From: Symbiodinium natans
Taxonomy: Eukaryota > Sar > Dinophyceae > Suessiales > Symbiodiniaceae
DNA length: 64,000 nt
Assembly: GCA_905221605.1 (NCBI GenBank)
Contig: CAJNDS010002239.1
Span: forward strand, 281,501 to 345,500
Direction: 5' to 3'
Below the pieces are notes generated by a model. The model saw only the letters and a list, made by a program, of their open reading frames with translations. It had not been told where the DNA came from and ran no database searches. Positions 33,713-46,092 of the stretch are shown here, piece by piece; the first letter of the stretch is position 1; every line of letters begins with the position of its first letter. The position numbers and the translations under genes were made by a program.

Positions 33713-36700
33713 GAGCTGGCCAGCCGTGACTTCTCCAGAGAGCAACTCCAGCTTCAGGCTATGAAAACTGCAGTCCCAAATGCTGTATCAAAATGTTGTC
33801 GGTCGCCGGCCAAAAAAAGCCACGTGAAGCCACCATGAAGCCGAAGCCCAATATGCGAAATTAGAGAATATCTCCGAAACCCTTTGTTCGTACTCTGCTG
33901 CTGGTAGTTCGACTCAGCTGTGTTGAAAGCAGGACTTCCGGTCAAAACTCCAGGCCGGATGTGGTTGCGATTTGTCCACGTGTGCATTAGCCATGTGGTG
34001 CACATGCTGAGCATTGCTGAGCCACGTGTGCCAGGGTGCACGCCAGCTGCTGCCAGAACTTCGTGGCTGCCGCAGGGATTTGGACTCGGCTGTCCAGGCT
34101 CGAGACTGGGCAGTTGACAGCTTCTTTGCACCATTTTTCCACCATTTTGCAGATTTTTCACTCTACTCAGCCTCGTCGAGCATTTTGGGGCTTCTCACCA
34201 GTGTCAGGCCATTGAAGCGCGCTCTGGTGAGCTGCGACAGCGTTGTGCAGAGGCGTTGCTAGCTGTCTCTTGAAGCTTCAAGCTCGGCTTCTACATTGCA
34301 AGTCCTGCAAGGTCTGACGAAGTTTATTGTTTCAAGAGACGACAACAACTTTTCATGCATGAATCGGCCAATTCAAAGGAAGTGTGCTTCTGTGTCTCCT
34401 TTCGCAGCGTTTTATGTTGGGAGACCTTCTTGTAGTTCTTGTAGTACCCCACCATTCCCCCCCCCCCCTCGTGCACATTTTTTTTTCTAGCCTTCGAGGA
34501 TCGGAAAGGGTCAGCTGGAGCAGAGCCTGTCGAGCAGTGCATTTGGGCGGGGGGAGGGGGTCTTTTGGGGGCCTTGAGGGTTTATTGTCTAAGCCGATTA
34601 CTTCGGTGCAAGGGCGGATCCTCACGGGGAAGCCCCAAACCGTAAAGCCTGAACCCTGGTCGGGTACGAAGGCCATGCCGCTCGAGCTGTCAGCTTTTGA
34701 TTGCCCTTCCTCGGAAAAGCCCTTCGGTAGTCAAAGGACACCTCAGCTTGGGTTGCCTCAGTCGAGGCACGAATGATCTCGCTGAGGTTCTGTCGACCAA
34801 CGTTAACACGACGGTGCTCTACTTGCATGTCCATTTCGTCCATTCCAATCTCGAGCATCCAACGTGCATGGTCGGGTCTGCGTTGTTGCCGTGTTTGCCG
34901 TGTTTGCCCAGCCTGTCTCGAGTCCGCATGCCTGCCGGTCACGCTGGTCGGGGTGTTCGGGCGTTTGAGTGTAACAGACGAAGATGTACCGCAGTACAAC
35001 AGAAAACAGCAAAGTTTGGTTGTAGTGGCGGCAGTGGTGTGAGCGTTGCCTGGAACAACCTGCTAAGTTGCTGTGCTGTTGCAGCTTGCTGGGTTTGCTG
35101 TAAGACTTAAGGGCCTGGGTTTCGAGCATTTCTGTTGAACGTTCGATTACGTAATTCCTTCAAGCTCTAAGCCCTAGAGGTGTGGAGCTGCATTTTCCTT
35201 GTTATACCTTCGGCAGGGAGGTGGGCAGCGTGTCTTCGCGAACCCGAGTCTGGGTCTGAACAAGTCGTATTCAGGACGTTCAGGCATAAATTCAAGCTAT
35301 CAGTAGAAAGTTGGCCGGACTTGCCAGCATATTCAAGGGCGCCGCGGGAGCATGCGGGAGCTTCAAGCCGAAAACCAAATCTGGTAGATGTTTCGCGGCG
35401 ACACGTCGAAGGAGCCTTGTCCGTTGGCTCTGACATGCAAGTGTGACATGCAAGCATGACGTGCAAGCGTGTCCACAGATGCGTGCCATCCCCACGGACT
35501 TGCGTGGCCACCCCTTGTGTTTGTCGTTCGAGCGACGCGCATCTATGCCGTGCGGAAGGAACAAGGAGCAACTTATTACACGAACTTTTGAACCCAAACA
35601 AGCAGCAGTCTCTTCCCGCAGCCTGCAACCTGTGGAGCCACACTGTTGAAGGAGTGGGAGCGAGGCTGCGTCATTGACAAATATGACTGTTGTGAAAGGA
35701 GTATTTTGTGCGAAGGCTAAAGCCCAAACAGTCATGTCCACCATGTGTTTTACATGCGAAGGCCGAGCGCGAGGCTCTCGAAGACTTTGAGGTGCAAGTG
35801 GGATGGTGATCAGAGGCACTCATCTCATATGGATGGAGAATGTGCCGTCAGTATCACATATCGCACACAGCTGGGAACCTCGCTGCAGATATGCAACTCT
35901 CACTCTTTGGCAAAGGGACAAGCTCCGGAACTGCACATCCAGCAAGTGCATGTGGAGGCATGTGTCGTCTTGTCAGAGGTGCTGCGGAATCACTTGAACT
36001 CCGTTGAAAGCCTCAAGCAGGCGGGCCAGTGAGTGCATGAGTCGTGCGTGAATGCAGCAAGCTCAGCTGGCAACACATGGGCATGTTCGGGTTCGCTGTT
36101 TGTCCGTGGGCAGGCAGTGCTGACCCGTGAGAGGGACGTTCGCTTGCGGCTCGCTGGTCAAATCGAGGACTTTTGCCAGCGTCTTCTTCAGGCCTTCGGT
36201 CGAGAATGCAGACCGTAGCTTGCAGGTCGTGGGAGAGTGGGAGACTTGCTCTTCAACAATGTGGCTGTTGCATGTGTGGTGTCCGCTTTCTTGGCTTGTT
36301 TTCCAGATCGTTGGCAGGCTCGCCTGACCCGGAATGCCCCCCCCCCCCCACACGGCCTTGGTGTGCGCAGGCATGGAGCAGCCAGGTTTTCGGGACAGCA
36401 TCGAAAGCAGCAGACTTGACATTCGCAGATCGATTCTGACAACAATCTCAGGTGAAGGAATATCAAGGGGTACGGTCCAGCCTCGTTCAATGCCATATAG
36501 AGAAAGCTGATGCAGCCTCAACAAACATATTTCACGACAAATGTGTGTATTTAAATGTGTATAAGAATCTGAGAGCCCAAGCGGCCTAAGCCGTCCTGTG
36601 CCAAGACATGCTCTCAGAGTCTCATCTGTCCGGGTTGCCCAACGCTGCTTGCCGGGCTGCGTGCCTGCAACAATGCTTTTGTAAGTGTGGCGCAGCGCTA

Positions 36701-37455
36701 CTCAATGCTCTCGCTCTCTCGGTTTCCATTTGTTGAACCTTTCTTTTTTCTTAACTGGAAGTTCAAGTTTTTGTTTCGCCGGGCTCGCTGTCCGTAGTTC
36801 CCTCCGACAGGCCGATGGAAGCAGTCACTCCAGCACGGCCGTGGCTCGACCGGCAGCTATGATGTGTAAGCTTGTAGAAAGATCGGGGTTCACTGTTGAG
36901 AGTATGACGGAAGTTGAATAAGCATGGTGAGGGACGTGCATGATGCGTGGGAGCCGTGGGGGGCGGGAAGAGGGGATGGTTTCCGGATCCCAGCGCCTGG
37001 TTATGCCTGGTTACTGGTTCACCTTACCGTGGTTTAAGTAGTTCAAGTTGTGAGTTGGAGCTACGCCACGCTTTCACGAAGCGGCATGATAAATCCTAGC
37101 TGTGATGCTGAAGCGTCGAATGGTACCAGACTCTTGCTGAGTGCGACAGGCTGCTTTCCGTGCTGAGTTTCCAGACCTGCACGCAGCAGCAGATGCACTG
37201 TGTTCTCGTGCCTGTTCCTTACCGCAGGCTGGGTGATCAGTTGCAAGGGGAGCTTCTGTGCACTCCGGTGTACGTGCCGTGAACTGTTGTGCAGCTCAAG
37301 TTGTTCACCGTGCACACTGATTCGAGCAGACACGACATTTGGTGGTTTAGAGCCTCTTAGAGGTGGAGGTGCCTATCGACGATGTGCCGTTCGAAGCCCG
37401 CATGCGGGCTGACAAGCTGCGGAGGCACCTCCTAAGTCACCGTGCTATGCAGGAG
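33713..37455 (+). CDS. Multi-exon gene for a helical, probably coiled-coil protein (partial)
   Basis: Small blocks read as charged helical protein, each preceded by AG and starting with G, all in phase 0: 33713-33757 (ELASRDFSREQLQLQ), 34035-34097 (RQLLPELRGCRRDLDSAVQ), 34208-34252 (AIEARSGELRQRCAE), 35762-35791 (AEREALEDFE), 35979-36020 (VLRNHLNSVESLKQ), 36114-36191 (AVLTRERDVRLRLAGQIEDF...) and 37363-37455 (EVPIDDVPFEARMRADKLRR...). Donors are GC except one GT at 35792. A further block near 37690-37765 (YQRASLTARLRQRRQLIAE) may be the next exon. Exons before 33713, in the 34253-35761 gap and after 37455 are probably missing. Leucine, glutamate and arginine spacing suggests coiled coil; no named family recognised. 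The exon chain is inferred by eye. Confidence 0.5.
34457..34468 (+). repeat. Poly-C tract
   Basis: A run of 12 C. Similar runs lie at 36339-36350 and 38562-38577. They are common slippage sites and potential assembly error points. Confidence 0.9.
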
Positions 37456-40400
37456 GCTTTCTGGGATTGCCGAGAGGGGTGTGTGGATTAGCAGCTAACA
37501 GTTTTGGCGGGCATCGGTAGCTAGAAGCTTGGGTTCGGGAAAATGCATCGAGCTGAACAGGCATGTTGTGGCCGAGCGGCTTCTGCGGGCCAAAGACATG
37601 TGCCTATGGCGAATGGAGCAGCATCATGCTCAGCTGGGGCGACAACATGACAGGACTAGATCATAGAGCCCGCGGCAGGCGTTCTGACAGAGATCCAGTT
37701 CTACCAGAGGGCCAGCTTAACTGCGAGACTAAGGCAAAGAAGGCAGCTGATTGCCGAGACCTCTGAAGGAGCAGAATGGATCCGGTGGCTCTGAGCAGTT
37801 TGGCCAGGGTTTGCTTCTGATCTGCGGATGAAATCGAGTGAAGCTTGGCTCTTTGCATGCTCTTCTCTGTCGTAAGCAGCCAGGCACCTTGGATCCATGC
37901 TGGACCGCTACGCGGAAACCCGGACAACAAGCATGCACGTCTCAAAATATTTCAAGCAGGGTTATGCAGGGTTGCAATATGTTCTCAAGCACTGATCTGT
38001 GAATTTAGATGTAGGTCTATGTAGAAGATGCATATCCGCAGTGTCACTTGCCTCGTTGCCCAGGAGGAGCTTGGTCACGTGTGCTACTTTTGTTCAGAGC
38101 GGCGTCTCAGCTCAAGATCAGTGTGCGGATGTTGTTGCGGCAAAGGAGGTAGCTTGCACTGAGGTTTTCTGCAGCATCAGCGAACACACGATGTGCGGAT
38201 CCGAGCAAACCAAGCTGTGCGTGCTTTGCTCTGGTCTAGACATGTCTAGACTGCCCAGTTTGCCAGTGCACAGCGCTTCACATTTTTTCCCCGTGCCAAC
38301 TGTTGCTGCTGCACCATTGCTGCATTCTGCTCTTAGTTCAAACTGATAGGCCGACATAGGCCGTCAATTCTAAAGCTGTGCGCTGAAGATGTCAGAGCCT
38401 TTGCGTCCTGTTCTCACGGCTTTCCGATTCAGGGCTGGCAGCCTGAAGTGCGAGTCATTATTTTTGGAAAGTGCAAGCGACCCATCCCCCCAACTTGGTG
38501 TAGACAACGTCAAATCAAGCCGCCAAGCCGGGAGTTGCTTAACCCTGGCTCTCCCATGCCCCCCCCCCCCCCCCCCCTCTACAGCTCTACATCTGCTTGA
38601 GCTGCCCACGCACGCAACTTGACGACTAGAGCATCTAGAGCTGGAGCTTGCAATGGCATCGCGGCCATACCGATTCTGGTGCCTGCAATGGCTTGGTGCC
38701 GCAGACATGGCTTGGTGCACATCATGCCGCCATATTCCTCGTTGAAGGTGGAGAAAGCTTTAAGCAGGGTGCGAAGTGCTCCCAGACGAGCTTCCCATTT
38801 CCTTTGCAACACAAGCCAGACGTGTTGGAGAAACCAAAGAAAGCCACGCTCAGCGGTCAACATGACATACGACGGCCGCCACACCACCAAGAGGCTGCGC
38901 ACGGCAGCAAGGGACTCTTCTCCGCGCATCTCTGCGCGGATTGCCGCACCGTGCCAGTTGCCAAGAACACTGGCATGGCTAGCAAAACTGTGGCTTTCAT
39001 TTTGGCTCTCGCAGTTTGTAAATATTCAGCAGTGCCACCGGTCAACTTCTGTGGATGGGGATTTTTTCAAAGCAGCAACCACCACGTGTGATCTGCATGG
39101 TGCAGTGTGGTGTTAAAGACACCGGCCCATTTAAAGGTGTTGCTATTGGCATCTATTGGCACTGAGCCCAGGTGCATGGAACCAGGCCGCCTCACCCTCC
39201 GGTCGGGCACTGTCTCCGGACCGGCGGGTGCCACAGCAGCTGTGGGGTGGAGGAGCGGTTGCATAGTGGTTGCAGTGCTGCGAAAAAAAGTAACGGCGAC
39301 TGTCAAAAGTGCAGGTGTTCACTTCTGGGTGCCTTTGCCATCGCCTGTCAGCGCCGCAGCAGCAGCTGCAGTTGCCGCGGCAGGTAGCGCCCAAGGCAAG
39401 GTGTCGCAATACGAAACTTCACACGTTTCTTGAACTTGCACTAGGCAAACTGATATGCCTTGACTGATGGCAGACTATCGAGATCTGCGTGACCCACGTG
39501 ACCCGCGTGAGCCGTGGGCAAGCGCGCAGTCCCTAGTTGGAGCTACCGGAGAGAAATCGGAGATGTGTGAAGCTTTGTTCTTATGTTTTGGTCAAGGCGC
39601 CCCTGTATCCGCCGCCTCCTCCATGGGCTGACTTGCCGGAGGCAAGTGGAGTAGTGAAACATTTTCGCCAAATCGGCGTCAAGTGTTGATTCTAACAGGC
39701 TTGGCCTCCGCCTCCTCCGCAGGCCATTCCCATGCGGATAGTGATGGATAACACGAATGCATGAAATGATCAGGCCGTCGTTCTAGATGCTTCTTCTGGA
39801 CCACAATATTCGAAGTTCTTGCAGCGTCTTATGGTGGTGCCTGCGCTTTGAAATTGTAGGTGAGTGCAGGAAGCACACGCGTGTCACGTGCGTCGTCCCC
39901 GACCGGCACAAGGCTGGGTGATTGCGTATCTACAGATTGGTCTGAACAGAATGACTGGAACTTTCGAGTAGTCTGTAATGCAAAGAACAGTGTAGCAGGT
40001 ATGCTGGCAAGTCTGTTTCGGGACCTGCGTCATCGAGGCCATTGATTGTGTTCGGCCACGCTTTTGAAGCACAGCAAGTCAAGTTAGCCATGCAGGTTGA
40101 AAGAAGCAGTGTTGTTCCAAGCACTTAAGCAAGTACCTGCATACCTGATGAAGTGCTGATGGCAGTGACTCAGAAGGACTTACTTATCTCAATTGGAGTT
40201 ATCGGAGAAGCTTCAGCGTGCATGTAGCACGCTTGGCGGTGCCAGCTGTCTGGGCAGCAGGCTTCGTGCTATCGTGGACCGCGATACCGGCAACACGACG
40301 TTGCCAGTAAACAAGTTCCGCCCAGCATGCACTCCAACAAACGGATCCAGCAGTCATAGCGACAAACGACAAATGACAGATCTGGATTGCGTTTCTCAGG

Positions 40401-41616
40401 AGGTTTGGTTTTGCATGCCAACAAGACATTTCCTTGAATGTACCAATGGTTACGCTTTTCACAGGCGTGACCTTGCGGCTTTCGGCCAAGGAGACACTCG
40501 GGATTCGAACAATGCAATTCTGCGCACAAGATCTTTTTAGTGTGACCGGTGACAGAGGACCGGGAGATGCCCCGGTACCGCTGAGTCTGGAGCTTGGTCG
40601 TCCTTAGTGCTTAAGTGGCTTAGACTGCTTTGTCGAGTGCAAGATGGTCCAAGGGAGATGGTCCAAAGGATGCCGTATCGCGCAATATCTCGTGCTTTGC
40701 CTGCCGTATGCCTTCCCCTTAGGCCGCGGCCCTGCAGCCTTCGTCGAGCGGCGCTGCGGTGGTGGTGGTCCGCTGCCGGCAGCCGAGGCACGTTGTGGAG
40801 GAGTTTTGGAGTGTGGACTAGCTCGACTCGGCAGCTGGTGGACGACGTTTGACGTTGTCCTCAATGTCCTCAGGCACAAAACGACCTGCACCCTTTGCGC
40901 GGGCGAGAGGAAGCTGATGGCTTTGCTTTGCTTTGACTGAAATATCTGCGATGGCTTTTATAACTTTTCGCATCTTTTCCATTCTCAATGTGTCAATGTG
41001 TTACGAGATGTTCAAAGCTATCTGTCAGAACCATGTGATGTGGTGGTGGTCTCTTTCGTTTCCTTTCGCGTCAGAAGCTTGAGCTCTGACTCGCAGCCGC
41101 AGCCCATCTTGTACAGGGTGCTGCATTGTGTACGGGAGTTGGATGAGTGGGAGTCCATGTGCAGCTTGCTGTGATCCTGGTTGTGCATAGATAGATTATG
41201 AGAATCCACTGCTGGGCTTCTTTTTTGGAAAAGATTCTGCAAGCTGGGGGCGATTCTGCGACCATCAGTCACTGTTCCAGTACGGTGCGGGGATGTACAC
41301 CAAGAAAAGGGGTTTGCGTGTTGTCGTGTGCACTGTTTCTGAAGCACTTTGCAACGGTTTGCTTGCCTTTTGAATGTCGTGCTCTTCGCAGCCACGAGCT
41401 TCAAGTAGCATGATCGCGCGGTAGCATTGTCAGCATTGTCCGGTCAGGTTCTTGCAGATTGACGTCGCCTAATGCATTCAACAGCCGAGGGCTGCCGAAG
41501 CTGAAACGTTCCTAAAGAGATAGTGCCGCGGGACAGCCATGCACAAAGCTGGCAAGGCATCCGTTGGGTTCATTCTTACTTCCCCACGCCATTGTGTGGA
41601 CTAACGTGCGATCCAG
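37456..41616. other. Mostly non-coding; a few doubtful ORFs
   Basis: A minus ORF at 38579-38929 reads as plausible protein (116 residues, helical, no motif), but a plus ORF overlaps it fully. 39610-39760 has two proline-rich snatches (LYPPPPPWADL and WPPPPPQAIPM, in different frames) that could be exon remnants. Nothing can be assigned. Confidence 0.3.
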
Positions 41617-42040
41617 GAACTGCGATTCAGGAAACCACGAGATTCAGGAAACTGAAAACACGCGGTTCAGGAAACTGCGAACGCGCGATCCAGGGGGGGT
41701 TGGGGGGGGGTGGGGGGGGGTGGGGGGTGGGGGGTGGGGGGGGGGGGGTTGGGGGGGGGGTTGGGGGGGGGGGGTTGGGGGGGGGGTGGGCGGGGATGAC
41801 GATGTTCATGTCCGCGTGCTCCAGTTTGAATCAGCTGGTTTCCGACTCCGCGTGCTTCAGTTTCCTGAATCAGCTGGTTTCGCGAATCCGGGTTTCCCGA
41901 ACGCTTTCAGTTTCCGAATCCGCACTTTGAAGTTTCCCGAATCTCCGGTTCCCGAATCCGCGTTTTCCAGTTTCGTATCCTGAATAGGCGAGTGTCCCGA
42001 ATCCTGGTTTCCCGAATCAGGTTTTTCCAGTTTCGGAATG
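41617..42040. repeat. Poly-G tract flanked by an inverted GATTCAGGAAAC minisatellite
   Basis: Left of the tract (41617-41692) are three direct copies of gattcaggaaact. The centre (41693-41794) is almost pure G broken by single or double T. The right flank (about 41820-42040) carries about ten degenerate copies in reverse complement (gtttcctgaatc / gtttcccgaatc). The tract can form G-quadruplexes and the flanks can pair with each other. Confidence 0.9.
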
Positions 42041-43048
42041 GCTTCCATTGTGGCATTGTTGCCTTTGCTAGCTTCATGGGGTTCCGAACTCAAGGCAGCG
42101 ATCTGGACCCTGCAGTCGATAGGCTGATGTTGCTTACAGTTTGAGCTAGACACCGGGTCGGGCAGGTCGGAGGTCGGACAGTCTTTTTTGGTCTAAGCCT
42201 TCAGGTTCAGTTCGAGATGCGAAAGGCTTTCTGCGCTTCGGCAGGCGTCCATGATTCCAGCGGTGATGCGAAACGATCCATGCTTGGCGGTGCCTTGGCT
42301 TTCTTGATAGGCTACAAGCAAAAATTAGCGTTCTGTCGTTGCAACCCAGGCTCGCCCTGACATGCGGCGGTCAATGGAAGACTGGTCGGAGCCTCATAGC
42401 CACAGAGCAAAACATGCCAGGAGGAGATGTGATGTGCAAAGGGGCGGATCGAACTGATGGCATGTCTGAGATTTGAACGGCTGTGGCAGGTGGGGCGGCT
42501 CATTGTGGGATCCACGAGATCCCTCGCAAGAGACTAAGCGAGCCCCAGCGAAACCAAAGTGTTTGAAATTGCCGTGCCCGAGTTCCTCTTATATACTAGA
42601 CAAGCGCATGAGCATTGACGAGCGTCGCCGGATCGCGATGTTTCGCTGCGAGATCAGTCGGCTACTGCAATCAAGGTTTTTCGGGCTCAGCTTCAGGCTT
42701 CTAAAGGACCCTTTATTCTCTGTTGAACCAAGCCTCCAGACAATGACTTCTGAACGAAGTGTTTCGCAAAAGTTCCAACAGGCTCTTCCGTAAACCGCGG
42801 CCTCCGGTTGAGTGCTTCGGAGCTACAACCTTAGCAAGAACCATCGGGAACTAAGTGTTTTGTGTGAAGTTCGCAGGGGGATTGTCGAGGAGGCAGCCGG
42901 TGATTGAAAGTGCGCCTAATGTGATGGTGCACGGGCGCCATGCGGGCATGTGTGTGGCTGGAGCCGGAGCGCACCCAACGCCACAAGGTCATTGGTGACT
43001 TGGTGTGCTATGGGTGGGGCTCGTGGCTTGCGACCTGGAGAAGAACAA
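42041..43048. other. No gene supported
   Basis: The plus ORF 42473-42793 has a helical stretch (DERRRIAMFRCEISRLL) but no start context or motif. The rest holds only short ORFs. Confidence 0.35.
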
Positions 43049-43117
43049 CCCTAAAACCCTAAAACCCTAAACCCTAAACCCTAAACCCTAAACCCTAAAG
43101 CCTAAAGCCTAAAGCCT
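43049..43117 (-). repeat. Interstitial telomeric repeat (CCCTAAA)n
   Basis: About eight heptamers, the first two lengthened (ccctaaaa) and the last three changed to gcctaaa. The orientation is opposite to the 20035-20078 block. Confidence 0.9.
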
Positions 43118-43407
43118 GCAGGATGCTGCAGGAGCTCTGCGCTGTTGTACGGCCCTGCCGTTCCAAACACGTAACACGGCGTTGCGCAGGCGTGGCGAGG
43201 CTGCCCGCACCACCGAGCATGCTTGGAATCTTGCATTTCCGAACTTTGCATCTCCGGTTTTTGGCTTGTTTCTGCACTGGCTCGTCGATCTCTCTTTCTC
43301 TATTTTCTGGGGGGGGTCTCCTTTATTTCTTTTCAGTGCTGGAGGGCTTTTGCAATCCGTGGTACGTCAGGCTTCGCGTGGTGCAGCAATGCACGTGAAT
43401 GAGTACA

Positions 43408-43428
43408 TGTGTGTGTGTGTGTGTGTGT
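43408..43428 (+). repeat. (GT)n microsatellite
   Basis: About ten GT units. The 246-residue plus ORF that starts here (43399-44139) has no domain and is not called as a gene. Confidence 0.9.
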
Positions 43429-44879
43429 ACTGCCTACCAGGGCCTCCTCTGCGTTGATGCCATTGGCCGTTGCTTAGCATGTGCGTTGCCGGTGGTCCGA
43501 CTGTTATGTTGTGCACTTCAGCTGTTGTATTTCCGATTGTCGACAACGCGCAAGCTTCAATGGCCACCACCGCTTTGTTTTCGCCGGTGGCCTTGGACAA
43601 GCATGTTTTACCTTACTGATCCTTGCTGTTTTGAGTGGCGTTGCAGGCTTTCCCCCTACGGACTTGGATCTTCGACCCAAGAGCCTTGTCCCTCCGGGTT
43701 CGAGCTCGGTTTCGAGTTCCATTTTAAATCGCACGTATCTGGGCCACAACTGAGGCTGAAAAGGTCCTATAAACTCCTGGCCTGGAACGTGTATAGGTGG
43801 GCTTCGAAATTTTGTCAACGAATAAAGCATATTTCGGTGTGGAATCTGCTATTTGGATCTATTTGGTGCATAACGTTGACCTTTCCATCGCGTGTGGAAC
43901 AGTTTGTAAGACATTCTTCGCCAGCATTGCGCACTTCGCTGACTGCTTGCGTGCCTCAGACTCCAAGGTCTGGAGAGTTTTTCGGCACTGACTTCACCTG
44001 TACGGGCCTTGAGAGTCACGAGAGGTGCAAGGCGCGCCAAGTATGCCGAGTACTGCAAACTGAGGTGGATCGAGCATGCGTGATGTGCCTGGCTCTTGGA
44101 TGGTGTCGACTTGGTGGAAATCCTTGCGCGCAGTTGTAGAGTCACAAGGCTCGCGGCTCTTCGGCTGTCGGATGGTGAGAGTGAAAGGCTTGCCTTGGCT
44201 GTAGGGTGCCCAGCAAATCCAGAGCTTGGTTCTCAAAGGGTGCGCAGAGATGCTAAGACTGCTGAGAGGTTGCAGAGGGCGACCTAGTCGAGGCGGAGAG
44301 GCTCCTGGCGGCCTCAGCCGATGCTTCTCGGTTCTTTTTGGCAGCTCGCAATGGTTCGCAATGCGTTCCCCTCGAATGCACAGGTAACCCCTGCACTTCA
44401 CCTGGCCCTTCAGATTGGTGCGGCTCCAGAGGTGTCAGCCCGAGATTGTCCCAAGCCTGCTCTATTGCCAGCGCTCTCCAGGAACGAGTCTGGTAAATTG
44501 GAGCGGGTTGGGCAACGGTGGTAGGTTCTATGGTGAGAATTGAGAAGTTGGAACGCCTCCCATCAATTGCAACATAGTCAGACCATGTCACACCATGTCT
44601 AGATGTCAGGGATTGTGGGCCACCCACCACCTTTCCCTCTAGAGCGTGGTCAGCCCATCTTTACAACACTTTTACAACCTCCAGACCGTGGAGCTGTTGG
44701 CGGCTTGCTGCTCGCGGCTCAACGTGTGGCTGCCGGAGCCAGCTGTGGTGACCTGGGTCCGGCGGAGACTTGAAGTGAACAGGGACGTAGAAAGTTGTGT
44801 TTTGGGACTGCTGCAGCCCACTTTCGGAGTCTGAGCCAGGCGCGGGCCACATGCCGCGCAGCATTGAGTGGTCGGCGAT
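43429..44879. other. No confident gene; possible upstream exons of the ankyrin gene
   Basis: 44096-44287 (VEILARSCRVTRLAALRLSD) and 44646-44834 (NLQTVELLAACCSRLNVWL) on the plus strand look like protein and lie just ahead of the ankyrin exons, but their frames were not linked. Confidence 0.3.
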
Positions 44880-46092
44880 CGTCCCTTCGTGGCGCCACAG
44901 CCAAGCTGGACGCGCTTCTCCTTGCAGGTGCCGTGATGTGCTGCGCACATCTGCGCAGCAGTGAGCAAGCACTGAGAATGCTCCTATTGCAGCACTGAAC
45001 CCTTCTGTAGCTGTCAGCATGCTTTAGCAGATTCAATTGTTTGACCTTTTTGAGCTATAACGAGGGTGTTCAGCCTCGTTGCAAGGTGCAGACATCAATT
45101 CCATCGGCAGGGGCTGCGAGACGGCTCTTCACATCCTTGCACGAACCTTTCAAGCAAGATTAGTCACTGTGTATCGGAGTGTCTTTTTTTGCAGTTGTTT
45201 TGCAATCGCGAACGGCAGGGCCACACATCAACTACAGCACACAAGAATGGCTCTCCGCTTCCGTAGCTGCACCAGACGCTGCAATACGCTGCATGTACAT
45301 TCGGGGATGCGAACATGATCGAACATGGCTCATGAGCGTAATGAACTCACGACTTGTTTACCTTGTTGCGGTGGCCCAGGGACTTTGCAGCTCCTCTGGC
45401 AGGCGCAAGATCTTCGTTTAAGAAAGCGTGCACCAGGTGGAAAGAGGAAGAAAGCACACTTAGCTGTGTTTGCATTCACTAATTGGCAGCAAGCTTAGCT
45501 GGCAGGAGTCGCACCGCTACGCGATGCGCAGCCAGAACCTTGCACGTGACGTTCAGGACAATATTTGAGAGTGATCCCTCGCGCTCTCTCTCGCTCGCTC
45601 TCTCTCTCCTCCCTCCCTCCTTCCCTCTCTCAAAAGTCCTCCACACAGAAAGACCAGCTCGTTGCCATGACACCTGGTGTACTCACAGCTGCAACCAAGT
45701 TTTCTCCAGTCTACATCGAAAGTCTGGGTTGTGACTGCTTTTCATGTGTCAGCCTCGCCCTGCCCGTCAAGTGGTGGTTGTTGGGGTTTTAAGTTTTGAG
45801 GACGTGGTGGTCAAAGTCCATGTTCATGACATGCAAGCCCAGGCCCAGGACAGGTGAGCGCTAGGCAAGACGGCGCTCAGCGCGGCGTTGATACCGGGAT
45901 TCAAGCATGGCATGGTTGTCGGAACCGGCTCCCAAAGCCACCCTTCATCCGGACAGGGCTGCGTACATTAGGGCGACTGTCTGCCGCGTTCGCATCTTAG
46001 GTGAAAAGTCGGAGCAACCATTCATAATTTTCAGAACCTTTAGGAGACGCAGCGCGAACTCCACAAATTGTGGCATGACCTCGTTGCACGAG
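44880..46092 (+). CDS. Ankyrin-repeat protein gene, exon fragments
   Basis: Three plus-strand blocks match the ankyrin consensus. About 44900-44995 reads KLDALLLAGA, then EQALRMLLLQH, the end of a repeat helix pair. 45086-45153, opened by AG|G, continues with (G/C)ADINSIGRGCETALHILARTF, which fits the GADxNxxxxxGxTALHxA beta-hairpin and first helix. About 46046-46092 reads SANSTNCGMTSLHE, another hairpin and helix start, with an AG|GC donor. The order and strand agree with one gene of several repeats; intervening exons were not resolved. Ankyrin repeats mediate protein-protein contacts, so no enzymatic role can be given. A CT microsatellite (45580-45632) lies in the presumed intron. Confidence 0.5.
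45580..45632 (+). repeat. CT-rich microsatellite
   Basis: Interrupted CT/CCCT/CGCT repeats. Confidence 0.9.

Noticed and set aside
43399-44139. 246-residue plus-strand ORF
   Set aside because: It starts inside the GT repeat (VCVCVC), has irregular composition and no motif, and a minus ORF overlaps much of it.
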